A stretch of 64,000 bases of DNA, from the NCBI RefSeq assembly GCF_001247745.1, contig NZ_LAIR01000002.1:2542001-2606000 (forward strand), in the 5' to 3' direction. Source of the DNA: Luteipulveratus halotolerans (GTDB lineage: Bacteria > Actinomycetota > Actinomycetes > Actinomycetales > Dermatophilaceae). The notes beneath the pieces were generated by a model, which was not told where the DNA came from, ran no database searches, and worked only from the letters and a program-made list of their open reading frames with translations. Shown here one piece after another: positions 53,127-62,347 of the stretch (positions within the stretch are counted from its first letter, which is position 1; each line of letters begins with the position of its first letter). Position numbers and translations under genes: made by a program.

Positions 53127-54725
53127 TCAGTGCGCGAAATGGCGGGTTCCGGTGAAGTAGAGCGTGACGCCGGCCTTCTCGGCCGCCTCGACCACCTCGG
53201 GGTCGCGCTTCGAACCACCAGGCGCGACAACGGCTTTCACGCCGGCGTCGAGCAGCACCTGCAGCCCGTCGGCGAACGGGAAGAACGCGTCGGACGCCGC
53301 CACCGCACCGCGGGCACGCTCCTCGCCGGCGCGCTTGACCGCGAGCTCGCACGAGTCGACCCGGTTGACCTGACCCATGCCGACACCGACCGACGCGCCG
53401 TCCTTGGCGAGCAGGATCGCGTTGGACTTCACCGCACGGATGGCCTTCCAGGCGAACTGCAGGTCGGCGAGCGTCGACTCGTCGGCCGCCTCCCCCGCGA
53501 CCAGACGCCAGCGCGAGGCGTCGTCGCCGCCCGGGATGTCGCCCTCGACGACCGCGTCGAGGCGGTCGGGCTGCTGCACGAGCAGACCGCCGCTGATGGC
53601 CCGCGTCTCGATCGGGTCCGCGTACTTCGCCATGTCGGCGGGCAGCTTGAGCAGCCGCAGGTTCTTCTTGGTCTTCAGCAGCTCGAGCGCCTCGGGCTCG
53701 AAGTCGGGCGCCGCGACGACCTCGGTGAAGATGTCCTTGACGGTCTCGGCCATCGCCTTCGTGACGGGCCGGTTGGTGGCGATGATGCCGCCGTACGCCG
53801 ACAGCGGGTCGCACTCGTGCGCCTTGCGGTGAGCCTCGGCGACGTCCGAACCTACAGCGATACCACAGGGATTGGCGTGCTTGATGATCGCGACGGTCGG
53901 CTGGTCACCGTGGTCGTGGGCGGCGCGGACGGCGGCGTCGGTGTCGACGTAGTTGTTGTACGACATCTCCTTGCCGCCGAGCTGCTCGGCGCTCGCGAGG
54001 CCCGGGCGCCAGTGCGTGTAGACCGCGGCCTTCTGGTGCGGGTTCTCGCCGTAGCGCAGCGTCGCCGACTTGGTGAACGTCGCGCCGGTCCAGGCCGGGA
54101 AGCCGGTGCCGTCACTGGTGTCGACGTAGACGTTGCCGAGCCAGTTGGCGACCGCGTTGTCGTAGTCGGCCGTGTGCACGAACGCCTCGGCGGCGAGCCG
54201 CTTGCGCTGCTCGAGCGTGAACCCGCCGTCGGCCACGGCCGCCAGCACCGCGTCGTACGACGACGGGCTGGTGACGATGGCGACGCTCGCGTGGTTCTTG
54301 GCGGACGCGCGCACCATCGACGGGCCGCCGATGTCGATCTGCTCGATGCACTCATCGGGCGTGGCGCCCGATGCGACGGTCTCGCGGAACGGGTAGAGGT
54401 TGGAGATCACCAGGTCGAACGGCTCGACGCCGAGGTCTGCGAGCTGGGCGACGTGGTCGGGGTTGCGGGTGTCGGCGAGCAGGCCGGCGTGCACCTTGGG
54501 GTGCAGCGTCTTGACCCGGCCGTCGAGGCACTCGGGGAAGCCGGTGAGGTCCTCGACCTTGGTGACCGGGATGCCGAGGCCGTCGATGAGCTTGGCCGAG
54601 CCACCGGTCGAGACCAGCTCGACGCCGGCCTCGTGCAGGCCGCGGGCCAGGTCTTCGAGGCCGGTCTTGTCGTAGACGGAGACGAGCGCGCGCGTGATCG
54701 GGCGGCGGGCGTCGGTTGAGGTCAC
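53127..54725 (-). CDS. purH: Bifunctional AICAR transformylase/IMP cyclohydrolase
   Basis: The 532-residue enzyme catalyses the last two steps of IMP synthesis. The N-terminal MGS-like cyclohydrolase domain has RALVSVYDKTGLEDLARGLHEAGVELVSTGGSAK. The C-terminal transformylase has IKHANPCGIAVG (catalytic Lys/His), LRYGENPHQKAAVY and FFPFADGLQVLLDAGVKAVVAPGGSKRD. AGGAG precedes the GTG. purN lies upstream in the same direction with a 131-nt gap. Confidence 0.97.
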   Translation of the reverse strand: MTSTDARRPITRALVSVYDKTGLEDLARGLHEAGVELVSTGGSAKLIDGLGIPVTKVEDLTGFPECLDGRVKTLHPKVHAGLLADTRNPDHVAQLADLGVEPFDLVISNLYPFRETVASGATPDECIEQIDIGGPSMVRASAKNHASVAIVTSPSSYDAVLAAVADGGFTLEQRKRLAAEAFVHTADYDNAVANWLGNVYVDTSDGTGFPAWTGATFTKSATLRYGENPHQKAAVYTHWRPGLASAEQLGGKEMSYNNYVDTDAAVRAAHDHGDQPTVAIIKHANPCGIAVGSDVAEAHRKAHECDPLSAYGGIIATNRPVTKAMAETVKDIFTEVVAAPDFEPEALELLKTKKNLRLLKLPADMAKYADPIETRAISGGLLVQQPDRLDAVVEGDIPGGDDASRWRLVAGEAADESTLADLQFAWKAIRAVKSNAILLAKDGASVGVGMGQVNRVDSCELAVKRAGEERARGAVAASDAFFPFADGLQVLLDAGVKAVVAPGGSKRDPEVVEAAEKAGVTLYFTGTRHFAH

Positions 54726-54856
54726 AGCGAACTCCTGAAGGACGTCGTCATGTGAGCAGCACCCAGGCGTTCGATGCGCTCGACTTCACTCCCTGGTGGT
54801 GGCCCACCTGCGCCAGTCGTGTGGCACCAGGCTACCGACCCGCGGCCGGTGCTCGG

Positions 54857-55462
54857 TCATCCACCGATGCGTACGCGCCGCCCGTCGACCACGAACCCCT
54901 CGCGCACCAGCCGGCCCACGTTGTCGACGAGCATCTCGCGCTCCTGCACCTTGATGCGCTCGTGCAGCGACTCCTCGGTGTCGTCGGGCTCGACCCGCAC
55001 GACGCGCTGCTCCAGGATCGGGCCGGTGTCGACGCCCGCATCGACGAGGTGACACGTGGTGCCGGTGACGGCAACGCCGTAAGCCAGCGCGTCTCGTACG
55101 CCGTGGGCACCCGGGAAGCTCGGCAGGAGCGCCGGGTGGGTGTTGACCACCTCGTGCTGGAGCATGCGAGCGCCCAGGATCTTCATGAACCCGGCCGTGA
55201 CGACGAGGGCAGGGTCGTACGCCGCCACGTCGTCCGCGAGCGCCGCGTCCCACCCCTCGCGACTCGCGAAGTCGCGCACCCGGCGTACGAACGTCGGGAT
55301 GCCCGCACGCTCGGCGCGGGCCAGCCCCTCGATGCCGTCGCGGTCGGCGCCGACGGCTGCGATGCGCACGCCGTACGCCGGGTCGGCGGCGGCGTCGATG
55401 AGCGCCTGCAGGAGGGTCCCCGAGCCGGAGACGAGGACGACGATCTGGGCCGTTGCGGTCAC
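54857..55462 (-). CDS. purN: Phosphoribosylglycinamide formyltransferase
   Basis: The 201-residue enzyme transfers formyl from 10-formyl-THF to GAR. Active-site residues are in VNTHPALLPSFPGAHG (Asn, His) and TCHLVDAGVDTGPILEQ (Asp); IVVLVSGSGTLLQALIDA is the phosphate-binding loop. The GTG at 55462 lies 6 nt after TAGCCT (leaderless). Its cofactor comes from folD, about 5 kb away. Confidence 0.96.
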   Translation of the reverse strand: MTATAQIVVLVSGSGTLLQALIDAAADPAYGVRIAAVGADRDGIEGLARAERAGIPTFVRRVRDFASREGWDAALADDVAAYDPALVVTAGFMKILGARMLQHEVVNTHPALLPSFPGAHGVRDALAYGVAVTGTTCHLVDAGVDTGPILEQRVVRVEPDDTEESLHERIKVQEREMLVDNVGRLVREGFVVDGRRVRIGG

Positions 55463-55468
55463 GCGGTG

Positions 55469-55474
55469 AGGCTA
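55469..55474 (-). promoter_or_regulatory. -10 box of leaderless purN
   Basis: TAGCCT on the minus strand, 6 nt before the GTG at 55462. Confidence 0.55.
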
Positions 55475-55538
55475 CCGAGCCCGCGCGCGTGCGCGGACAG
55501 TGCGTGGGAGAGGATGAGCACCGACCCCGAGGAGTGAT

Positions 55539-55931
55539 GTGACCGAGCAGAAGCGCGTGCTGCCGCCTGGCGCACTCAACTCACGACGTGCCGCGTTCTA
55601 CCTGCTGCTCGGGTTCCTCGCCTCGTTGATGCCGATGCCGTTCAACGCGGTCGCTCTCGTGCCGCTGGCGTTCTCGGTCTGGGAGTCGGTGCGTTGCCTG
55701 AAGGCACTCGGCGACGCCGGCGCCCCGCGCAGTATGCGCGCCTGGAGCGGCATCGGCCTGGCGCTCACGGTGATGCTGCTCGTGGTCGTCGCGATCCCGT
55801 ACGCGTTCTACGGCTCGACGCGCGACTACCAGGACTGCCTGGCCGGGGCCAACACGCACGTGGCCGAGCAGGCGTGCCAGACGCAGTTCGGTGAGAGCTC
55901 AGACCTGCTCCAGCGCTTCCTGGAGGACTGA
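55539..55931 (+). CDS. Small membrane protein of unknown function
   Basis: The 130-residue protein has hydrophobic stretches at about 19-48 and 73-92, then an outward or inward tail with two cysteines (YQDCLAGANTHVAEQACQTQFG). GAGGAG precedes the GTG. I do not recognise a named family. It is divergent from purN and convergent with the DUF6350 gene; hairpin B2 follows its stop. Confidence 0.65.
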   Translation: MTEQKRVLPPGALNSRRAAFYLLLGFLASLMPMPFNAVALVPLAFSVWESVRCLKALGDAGAPRSMRAWSGIGLALTVMLLVVVAIPYAFYGSTRDYQDCLAGANTHVAEQACQTQFGESSDLLQRFLED

Positions 55932-55970
55932 ACGGCATCCCGGTACGCCGGTCGAGCCCGTCCCCTCCGC

Positions 55971-56026
55971 CGGCAGAAGGTGGCGAGCTGCACACGCATG
56001 GATGTGCTGCTCGCCAACATCTGCCG
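55971..56026 (-). repeat. Hairpin repeat family B, copy 2
   Basis: The 24-bp arms (3 mismatches) enclose an 8-nt loop that reads TCCATGCG on the minus strand. It is in inverted orientation relative to copy 1 (32608-32663), with one 24-nt arm identical between them. It sits between convergent genes. Confidence 0.8.
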
Positions 56027-56067
56027 AGCACCGTCCGCGGTGCCACTGCCGACCACTCGGCGGCGCG

Positions 56068-57285
56068 TCAGCGGTGAGTGCGCCAGTAGTGCAGCACCGT
56101 CGCCGTGAGCACGGCACCGACGACGACCTCGGCGATCAGCAGCGGCACCGCCATCAGCGACGGACCGACGTGGTCGAGCGCGGTGCCGTCGACACCCATG
56201 CTGCCGACGTAGGCGAGCAGGAGCAGGCCAGCAGCGGCCAGCGCGCCCGCGATGGTCGCGGTCTGGACCTTCGCCTTGAGCGAGGCCAGCACGGTGAGTC
56301 CGCGCAGCGTGCGCCAGCCGACGAAGCCACCGACGGCCACGGGCACGAGCGGGACGAACGGTGCCCACCACGGGCCCGCACCGGCCTCCGGGACCGCGCC
56401 GAGCACCGGAACCATCGGGAGGATCCCGGGGGTGATGGCCGCGTGCCCCACGGTCACCGAACCCAGGTGGATGCTCGCGCCGCTCAGCCAGGTCATTGCG
56501 TACGCCGCGAAGTTGGGTGCCGCGGTCAGCTGCGCACCGGTCAGCAGCGTGCCGCCGACGACACCGGGCCGCAGCTCGCCGTTGATCTCACTGACCCGGC
56601 CCCAGGACAGCGCGACCGCGACGAGCACCAGCACCAGCCCGACCGCGAGCAGCGCCCAGACTCCGACCAGGGCGGGGCGCAGCGCTCGGACGAGCACGGC
56701 CGGGAGCCTGTTGCCCCAGGCCGTGAGCTGCTCGGTGGCGATGCCGTCACCGCGCACGTGATCGCGCCAGATTGCCCAGCCCATGCCGATGGCCGCCACG
56801 ACCAACGCCCCGGGGACGACCAGCACGAACCCGGGCTTGCCCGGTCCGATGCGGCCGACGAACGCGAGGACCAGGCCCGTGACGGCGTACCCACCGGCGT
56901 ACGACAGGGCGACGCGGGGCCACAGACCCCGCGTCCTGGAGCTGAGCTGCTGCAGGGCAGCGGCTCCGGCCATCCGTGCCAGCAGGACGGCGAGCGCCGT
57001 GAGCAGCAGCGGCGGCGCCGTCACCGTGAGGTCACCGGCCGGCACCCCGAGCGAACCGCGATGCGCGAGCACCCAGCTGTCGGCGGCGAACGTGAGCGCG
57101 TCGCTCCAGCTGACCGTGCTCTGCGAGTCGGCGAGCCAGGCGATCGTCACCGGGACGACCAGCAGCAGGACCAGCGACAGTGCGCCCACGGCGCCGTAGC
57201 CCGCGGCCACCAGCAGTGGGTTCATCGGGCGGTCGGAGGAGGACGGCGTCGGGACGAACTGACGGGTGCGCTCAAGCAGACTCAT
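56068..57285 (-). CDS. DUF6350-like multi-spanning membrane protein
   Basis: The 405-residue protein has a cytoplasmic N-terminus (SLLERTRQFVPTPSSSDRP) and roughly ten to eleven hydrophobic segments. APPLLLTALAVLLARMAG and LTAAPNFAAYAMTWLSGASIHLGSVTVG fit the actinobacterial DUF6350 family, which is often found next to sucCD or purN/purH as here. ATG at 57285 is chosen; ATG at 57297 is possible. Function is unknown. Confidence 0.8.
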   Translation of the reverse strand: MSLLERTRQFVPTPSSSDRPMNPLLVAAGYGAVGALSLVLLLVVPVTIAWLADSQSTVSWSDALTFAADSWVLAHRGSLGVPAGDLTVTAPPLLLTALAVLLARMAGAAALQQLSSRTRGLWPRVALSYAGGYAVTGLVLAFVGRIGPGKPGFVLVVPGALVVAAIGMGWAIWRDHVRGDGIATEQLTAWGNRLPAVLVRALRPALVGVWALLAVGLVLVLVAVALSWGRVSEINGELRPGVVGGTLLTGAQLTAAPNFAAYAMTWLSGASIHLGSVTVGHAAITPGILPMVPVLGAVPEAGAGPWWAPFVPLVPVAVGGFVGWRTLRGLTVLASLKAKVQTATIAGALAAAGLLLLAYVGSMGVDGTALDHVGPSLMAVPLLIAEVVVGAVLTATVLHYWRTHR

Positions 57286-57346
57286 GACGGGACCCATCGT
57301 CGCCGGTCGGGTGACGATTCGCCGGGAGCCGCGCCGCGCGTACGCC

Positions 57347-57382
57347 GACGGCCGGCCACCTCCGCAGAGGTGACCGGCCGTC
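57347..57382. terminator. Terminator after sucD
   Basis: The 16-bp arms beginning GACGGCCGG (one wobble) enclose the loop CGCA, 22 nt downstream of the sucD stop. Confidence 0.75.
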
Positions 57383-57404
57383 GTACCGGGAGATCCCGAA
57401 GGGC

Positions 57405-58286
57405 TCAGAGGCCCTTGAGGATCTCGCGCATCAGGTCTGCCGTCTCGGACGGCGTCTTGCCGACCTTGACGCCGGCGGCCTCGAGGGCCTCCTTCTTGGC
57501 CTGCGCCGTGCCGGACGAGCCGGACACGATCGCACCCGCGTGGCCCATGGTCTTGCCCTCGGGGGCGGTGAAGCCGGCGACGTAGCCGACGACCGGCTTG
57601 GTGACGTTGGCCTTGATGTAGTCGGCAGCCCGCTCCTCGGCGTCGCCGCCGATCTCGCCGATCATGACGATCGCCTTGGTGTCGGGGTCGGCCTCGAACG
57701 CCTCGAGAGCGTCGATGTGCGTGGTGCCGATGACCGGGTCACCGCCGATGCCGATGGCGGTGGTGAAGCCGAAGTCACGCAGCTCGTACATCATCTGGTA
57801 GGTCAGGGTGCCCGACTTGGAGACCAGACCGATCGGACCCTTGCCCGCGATGGTGTGCGGCGTGATGCCGGCCAGCGACTCCTCGGGCGTGATGATGCCG
57901 GGGCAGTTCGGGCCGATGATGCGGGTCTTCTTGCCGATGGAGTAGTTGAAGAACTCCGCGGAGTCCTTGACCGGGATGCCCTCGGTGATGACGACCAGCA
58001 GCGGGATCTCGGCGTCGATGGCCTCGATCGCGGCGTCCTTGGCGAACTTCGGCGGCACGAACGCGACCGACACGTTGGCGCCGGTGGCCTCCATGGCCTC
58101 CTTGACCGTGCCGAAGACGGGCAGCTCCTGGCCACCGATCTCGGCCGTGGTGCCGGCCTTGCGGGCGTTGACGCCACCCACGATGTTGGAGCCCGCCTCG
58201 AGCATGAGCGCGGTGTGCTTGGAGCCCATGCCACCGGTCATGCCCTGCACGATGATCTTGCTGTCAGCGTTCAGGAAGATTGACAT
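57405..58286 (-). CDS. sucD: Succinyl-CoA ligase alpha subunit
   Basis: The 293-residue subunit binds CoA (IVQGMTGGMGSKHTALMLEAG) and carries the phosphohistidine in GHAGAIVSGSSGTAQAKKEAL. FVPPKFAKDAAIEAID and GPNCPGIITPEE are conserved. With SucC it converts succinyl-CoA to succinate with nucleotide phosphorylation. It starts 36 nt after sucC in the same operon. Confidence 0.97.
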   Translation of the reverse strand: MSIFLNADSKIIVQGMTGGMGSKHTALMLEAGSNIVGGVNARKAGTTAEIGGQELPVFGTVKEAMEATGANVSVAFVPPKFAKDAAIEAIDAEIPLLVVITEGIPVKDSAEFFNYSIGKKTRIIGPNCPGIITPEESLAGITPHTIAGKGPIGLVSKSGTLTYQMMYELRDFGFTTAIGIGGDPVIGTTHIDALEAFEADPDTKAIVMIGEIGGDAEERAADYIKANVTKPVVGYVAGFTAPEGKTMGHAGAIVSGSSGTAQAKKEALEAAGVKVGKTPSETADLMREILKGL

Positions 58287-58322
58287 TTTTGCGATTCCTT
58301 CAGTTCGTCTGCTGGCAGCGGG

Positions 58323-59498
58323 TCACTTGGCGGCGAGCTCGGCGGCCTTGGCCGCGGCGCCGTCCATCGTGTCGACCTGGGTGACGAGCGGGTGCGCGAG
58401 CTCGTTGAGGATCGCCCGGCCCTCCTCGACGTTGTTGCCGTCGAGACGGACGACGAGCGGCTTGGTCGCGTTGTCACCGAGGATCTCCAGGGCACCCTTG
58501 ATGCCGTTAGCGACCTCGTCGCACGCGGTGATGCCGCCGAAGACGTTGACGAACACGGCCTTGACCTGCTCGTCGTTGAGGATGACGTCGAGGCCGTCGG
58601 CCATCACCTGGGCGTTGGCGCCGCCGCCGATGTCGAGGAAGTTCGCCGGCTTGACGCCGCCGTGCTCCTCACCGGCGTACGCGACGACGTCGAGCGTCGA
58701 CATGACCAGGCCCGCGCCGTTGCCGATGATGCCGACCTGGCCGTCGAGCTTGACGTAGTTGAGGCCCTTGGCCTTGGCCTTGGCCTCGAGCGGGTCGGCC
58801 GCGGCCTTGTCCTCGAGCGCCTCGTGGTCGGGGTGGCGGAAGTCGGCGTTGCCGTCGAGCGTCACCTTGCCGTCGAGGGCGATGATCTCGCCGTCCTCGC
58901 TCTTGACGAGCGGGTTGACCTCGACGAGGGTCGCGTCCTCCTCGCGGTAGACGTCCCAGAGCTTCTGCAGGACCGGGACGATCTTGGCGCCGGTCTCGGC
59001 GTCGAAGCCCGCGGCCTCGACGATCTCCTTCGCCTTGGCCTCGTCGACGCCGACGTTGGGGTCGACCGCGATGCGGGCCAGTGCCTCGGGGCGCTCGACG
59101 GCGAGCGTCTCGATGTCGACACCGCCCTCCTTGGAGCACATCGCGAGGTAGCGGCGCTCGGCCCGGTCGAGCAGGATCGAGAAGTAGTACTCCTCGGCGA
59201 TCTTGGCGCCCTGCGCGATCATCACGGTGCCGACGGTGTGGCCCTTGATGTCCATGCCGAGGATCTGCTCGGCGTACTGCTCGGCCTCATCGGCCGACTT
59301 CGCGACCTTGACGCCGCCGGCCTTGCCGCGGCCGCCGGTCTTGACCTGCGCCTTGACGACGGTGACCCCGCCTGACTTGGCGCCGATCTCCTCGGCCGCA
59401 GCCTTGGCCTGCTCCGGAGTGGTGGCGGTCTTGCCAGCCAGCACCGGCACGCCGTGCGCCTCGAACACGTCGCGCGCTTGGTACTCGAAAAGATCCAC
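58323..59498 (-). CDS. sucC: Succinyl-CoA ligase beta subunit
   Basis: The 391-residue ATP-grasp subunit has DLFEYQARDVFEAHGVPVLAG, KAQVKTGGRGKAGGVKVAKS, EVNPLVKSEDGEIIALDGKVTLDGN (metal-binding Glu, Asn, Asp) and VFVNVFGGITACDEVANGI. The GTG at 59498 begins the conserved N-terminus. It heads sucCD. The nucleotide preference (ATP or GTP) cannot be read by eye. Confidence 0.97.
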   Translation of the reverse strand: MDLFEYQARDVFEAHGVPVLAGKTATTPEQAKAAAEEIGAKSGGVTVVKAQVKTGGRGKAGGVKVAKSADEAEQYAEQILGMDIKGHTVGTVMIAQGAKIAEEYYFSILLDRAERRYLAMCSKEGGVDIETLAVERPEALARIAVDPNVGVDEAKAKEIVEAAGFDAETGAKIVPVLQKLWDVYREEDATLVEVNPLVKSEDGEIIALDGKVTLDGNADFRHPDHEALEDKAAADPLEAKAKAKGLNYVKLDGQVGIIGNGAGLVMSTLDVVAYAGEEHGGVKPANFLDIGGGANAQVMADGLDVILNDEQVKAVFVNVFGGITACDEVANGIKGALEILGDNATKPLVVRLDGNNVEEGRAILNELAHPLVTQVDTMDGAAAKAAELAAK

Positions 59499-59665
59499 GG
59501 GGAATCCGTCCTCGACATTGAAGGGATCGTCCTTGGCGAGCGTAGCGGCCGACCGGGCGACCGTCGGCCGCGCTGCCAGGGCTCACACCCACGCGAAACG
59601 TTGTACACCCGAACGCCGGGTGACCTGTAACCGGGCGACCTCTGCGTGAGGCGGCTCACACGCGC

Positions 59666-60490
59666 TCAGGCGGCCGGAGCGTTCACCGTCCCCAGGTCCT
59701 TGCCGGCGTACGACCACACCATCGCGCCGATCGCGTCGGTGTTCTTGTCCAGGGCGTCGGTGTCGATGTTGTCGATCCCGTCGCACGAGCGGTGGTAGCA
59801 CGCGTCGAACTCGGCGCCCGCCTGGCCGCCCCACCTGTCGGCCTGCTCCTGGCTCTTGGTCTCCTCGCCGCCGCTGTAGATGCCGCCCGTCGGGATGCCC
59901 GCGTCGATGAAGGCCGCGTGGTCGCTGCGGCCCTGCGGGTCGGTGTACTCCCACGGGATGCCGACCTCGTCGTAGTGAGCGGTGAGCGAGTCCCGCACGC
60001 CGGTGCCGGCGGGGTTGTCGTCGTACACGAAGTAGCCGGGGTTGGGCGAGGCGATCATGTCGACGTTGAGGTACGCCCCGATCGCCGCCTTGTCGCTGCT
60101 GCTGAGCGAGTCGACGTAGTGGCTGGAGCCGTAGAGTCCCTGCTCCTCGGCACCCCAGAACGCGAACCGCACCGTGTTGGTGGGCTTCTCACCGGACGCG
60201 GCGTACGACAGGGCGGTCTGGAGTACGCCGGCGCTGCCGCTCCCGTTGTCGTTGATGCCCGGGCCGGCCTCGACGCTGTCCAGGTGCGAGCCGAACATCA
60301 CGACGTGCTCGGGCGCGGTGCCCGGCAGCTCGGCGATGACGTCGGACGAGCTGCCGTGGGGCGTCTGGAACGTCTGGACGCTGGTGGTGAACCCCGCTGC
60401 GTCGAGCTTGCCCTTCACGTAGGCGACCGACCCATGGATGGTTTCTCCTCCGAGTGGCGGGCGGCCGACGGTTCGCCGGCGCGTGCCCAC
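59666..60490 (-). CDS. M28-family aminopeptidase, 5'-truncated (probable pseudogene)
   Basis: The core of a secreted Streptomyces-type aminopeptidase is complete in its metal ligands: FGSHLDSVEAGPGINDNGSG (His, Asp), WGAEEQGLYGS (Glu pair), LNVDMIASP (Asp) and CYHRSCDGIDNID (His). But the frame starts at GTG (GTRRRTVGRPPLGGETIHGSVAYVKGKLDAAGF) without a signal peptide or the first ~20-25 mature residues. A stop lies only 15 codons upstream, and the M4 peptidase terminator lies 95 nt upstream. It would stay in the cytoplasm if made; likely a decayed relic. Confidence 0.75.
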   Translation of the reverse strand: MGTRRRTVGRPPLGGETIHGSVAYVKGKLDAAGFTTSVQTFQTPHGSSSDVIAELPGTAPEHVVMFGSHLDSVEAGPGINDNGSGSAGVLQTALSYAASGEKPTNTVRFAFWGAEEQGLYGSSHYVDSLSSSDKAAIGAYLNVDMIASPNPGYFVYDDNPAGTGVRDSLTAHYDEVGIPWEYTDPQGRSDHAAFIDAGIPTGGIYSGGEETKSQEQADRWGGQAGAEFDACYHRSCDGIDNIDTDALDKNTDAIGAMVWSYAGKDLGTVNAPAA

Positions 60491-60584
60491 GCTGACGGCG
60501 CCGGCGTTCCGTGTGAACCCGGTCTGTCACGCCCCGACCCGTTCCGGCCCGGAACATGAACGCCCGCCGACGTGGCCCAGACGC

Positions 60585-60622
60585 ACGTGACCCCCGCGGC
60601 CGGTCGGCCGCGGGGGTCACGT
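60585..60622. terminator. Terminator after the M4 peptidase gene
   Basis: Perfect 17-bp arms beginning ACGTGACCCCCGCGG enclose the loop GGTC, 18 nt beyond the stop at 60640. Confidence 0.85.
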
Positions 60623-60639
60623 GGAGGGCGTTCAGCAGG

Positions 60640-62208
60640 TCACGGGGTCTCGGACTGCTGGGGTACGCCGATGGCCGAGAACGCGTTGGCGACGCCGACG
60701 CTCTGGGCCGAGCCCGCGCCGTACAGGTCCTTGGCGGCCTTGACCGCCGCGTCACGGGCAGCGGGGTAGTCGCTGCGCTTGGTGAGGTAGACCGACAGCG
60801 CGCGGTACCAGACCTTCTCGGCGACGTCGCGACCCACGCCCGCGACGGTCGAACCGTCACAGGTCGGGCTGTTGTAGGCGACACCGTTGACCGTCTTGGC
60901 GCCCGAGCCCTCGGAGGCGAGGTAGAACCAGTGGTTCAGCGGGCCCGAGGAGTAGTGCGGGTCGAGCCGCTTGACCGTGGTGTCCCAGCAGTCGCGCGAG
61001 CGCCCGTCCTTGGACGGCTGGTCCATGTAGCGCAGCGGCTTGCCGTCACCGCGGATGTTGATCTCCTCGCCGATGAGGTAGTCACCCGGGTCGGAGACGT
61101 TGCCGGCGTGCCACTCGACGGCCGTACCGAAGATGTCGGACGTGGCCTCGTTGAGACCGCCCGCGTCGCCGCGGTAGACCAGGCCCGCGGTGTTCTCGGT
61201 GACGCCGTGGCTCATCTCGTGGCCCGCGACGTCGATGGCCGTCAGCGGGTTGGCGTTGTTGATGCCGTCGCCGTAGGTCATCTGGGTGCCGTCCCAGAAC
61301 GCGTTGACGTAGGCGTTGCCGTAGTGGACCCGCGAGGGCGCGCCCTTGCCGGTGTCCCAGATGCCGGCTCGGCCGAGCACCTCGTTGTAGTAGTCGTACG
61401 TCTTGTCGGCGCCGTACTGCGCGTCGACGGCGGCGGACTGACGATCGGTCGTCGAGCCGTTGCCCCACACGTCGTCGGCGTCGGTGAACAGCGTGCCCGT
61501 GCCCTTGGTCGCGCCGTTGAGGTCGGTCGTGTGCGCACCGGTCGTCGGGTTGGTGAGGGAGTACGACGGTGCCGCACCGCTCGTGGCCAGCTCGACGTCA
61601 CCGACGTGGACACCATGACCGGTGCCGTCGGCGATCTCGTCCCAGCTGTCGAGGACCTTGCCGTTGCGAGCGTCGACGAACGTGTGCAGGCGCGAGGGCG
61701 TCTGGTCGGCGCGGACGCCGGTGGTGAGGACGTCGTACGCCAGTCGCGGACCGTGGTCGGTGACGAGGACGACGAGCTCGGACGTCGTTGCGGCCGAACG
61801 CAGCTCGCGGGCGGAGGCCTTCGCCGACGCAGCGGACTTCGTCAGGGACGGCGAGACCGATGCGACGGCGACGGCCGCACGACCGGACGTGCCGGCGACG
61901 GCGCCGCGCGCGTTGCGGTGAGCGATGAAGTCGCCACCGACGACGCGGAGCCCGTTGAACGTGCGCTCGTAGCGGACGTGGCTCGTGCCGTCGCGGTCCT
62001 GCACGATGGACTTCACCGACAGGGTTTCGCCGGCGCCCAGGTGCAGCGCGGCGGACATGTCGGAGATGCGTGCCTTCTCCGCAGCCACGGAGGCGCGGGC
62101 GGCGGGTGCCGCGGCGCGCTCGTTGTGGGAGGCGGCGTGGGCGGACAAGGGTGCGACTACGGCCAGGGCCAGGCAGGTGGTGCTGGCTGCCAGTGTCACT
62201 CGCTTCAC
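60640..62208 (-). CDS. Secreted M4 (thermolysin-type) metallopeptidase
   Basis: The 522-residue preproprotein has a signal peptide (about 1-25, AVVAPLSAHA), an FTP/PepSY-like propeptide region (LHLGAGETLSVKSIVQDRDGTSHVRYERTFNGLRVVGGDF) and the M4 catalytic domain. The domain has VAGHEMSHGVTENTAG (HExxH, H330) and GGLNEATSDIFGTAVEW (third zinc ligand). It ends with GVGRDVAEKVWYRALSVYL. GTG at 62208 follows GAGGAG at about 10 nt. It secretes a protein-degrading enzyme; no partner chaperone is next to it. Confidence 0.95.
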   Translation of the reverse strand: MKRVTLAASTTCLALAVVAPLSAHAASHNERAAAPAARASVAAEKARISDMSAALHLGAGETLSVKSIVQDRDGTSHVRYERTFNGLRVVGGDFIAHRNARGAVAGTSGRAAVAVASVSPSLTKSAASAKASARELRSAATTSELVVLVTDHGPRLAYDVLTTGVRADQTPSRLHTFVDARNGKVLDSWDEIADGTGHGVHVGDVELATSGAAPSYSLTNPTTGAHTTDLNGATKGTGTLFTDADDVWGNGSTTDRQSAAVDAQYGADKTYDYYNEVLGRAGIWDTGKGAPSRVHYGNAYVNAFWDGTQMTYGDGINNANPLTAIDVAGHEMSHGVTENTAGLVYRGDAGGLNEATSDIFGTAVEWHAGNVSDPGDYLIGEEINIRGDGKPLRYMDQPSKDGRSRDCWDTTVKRLDPHYSSGPLNHWFYLASEGSGAKTVNGVAYNSPTCDGSTVAGVGRDVAEKVWYRALSVYLTKRSDYPAARDAAVKAAKDLYGAGSAQSVGVANAFSAIGVPQQSETP

Positions 62209-62347
62209 GGGGAGATGCTCCTCTCGGACGCGGTCGCCCGCGGGGCGCGGCAACGACCGGTGCAGGGAGCATGCCCGAATCGACGTCACCAGGACGGGAT
62301 TTCGGCAGTCGGACTGATCCGCCCGGAACGCCTCCGTCGTACGCCGG

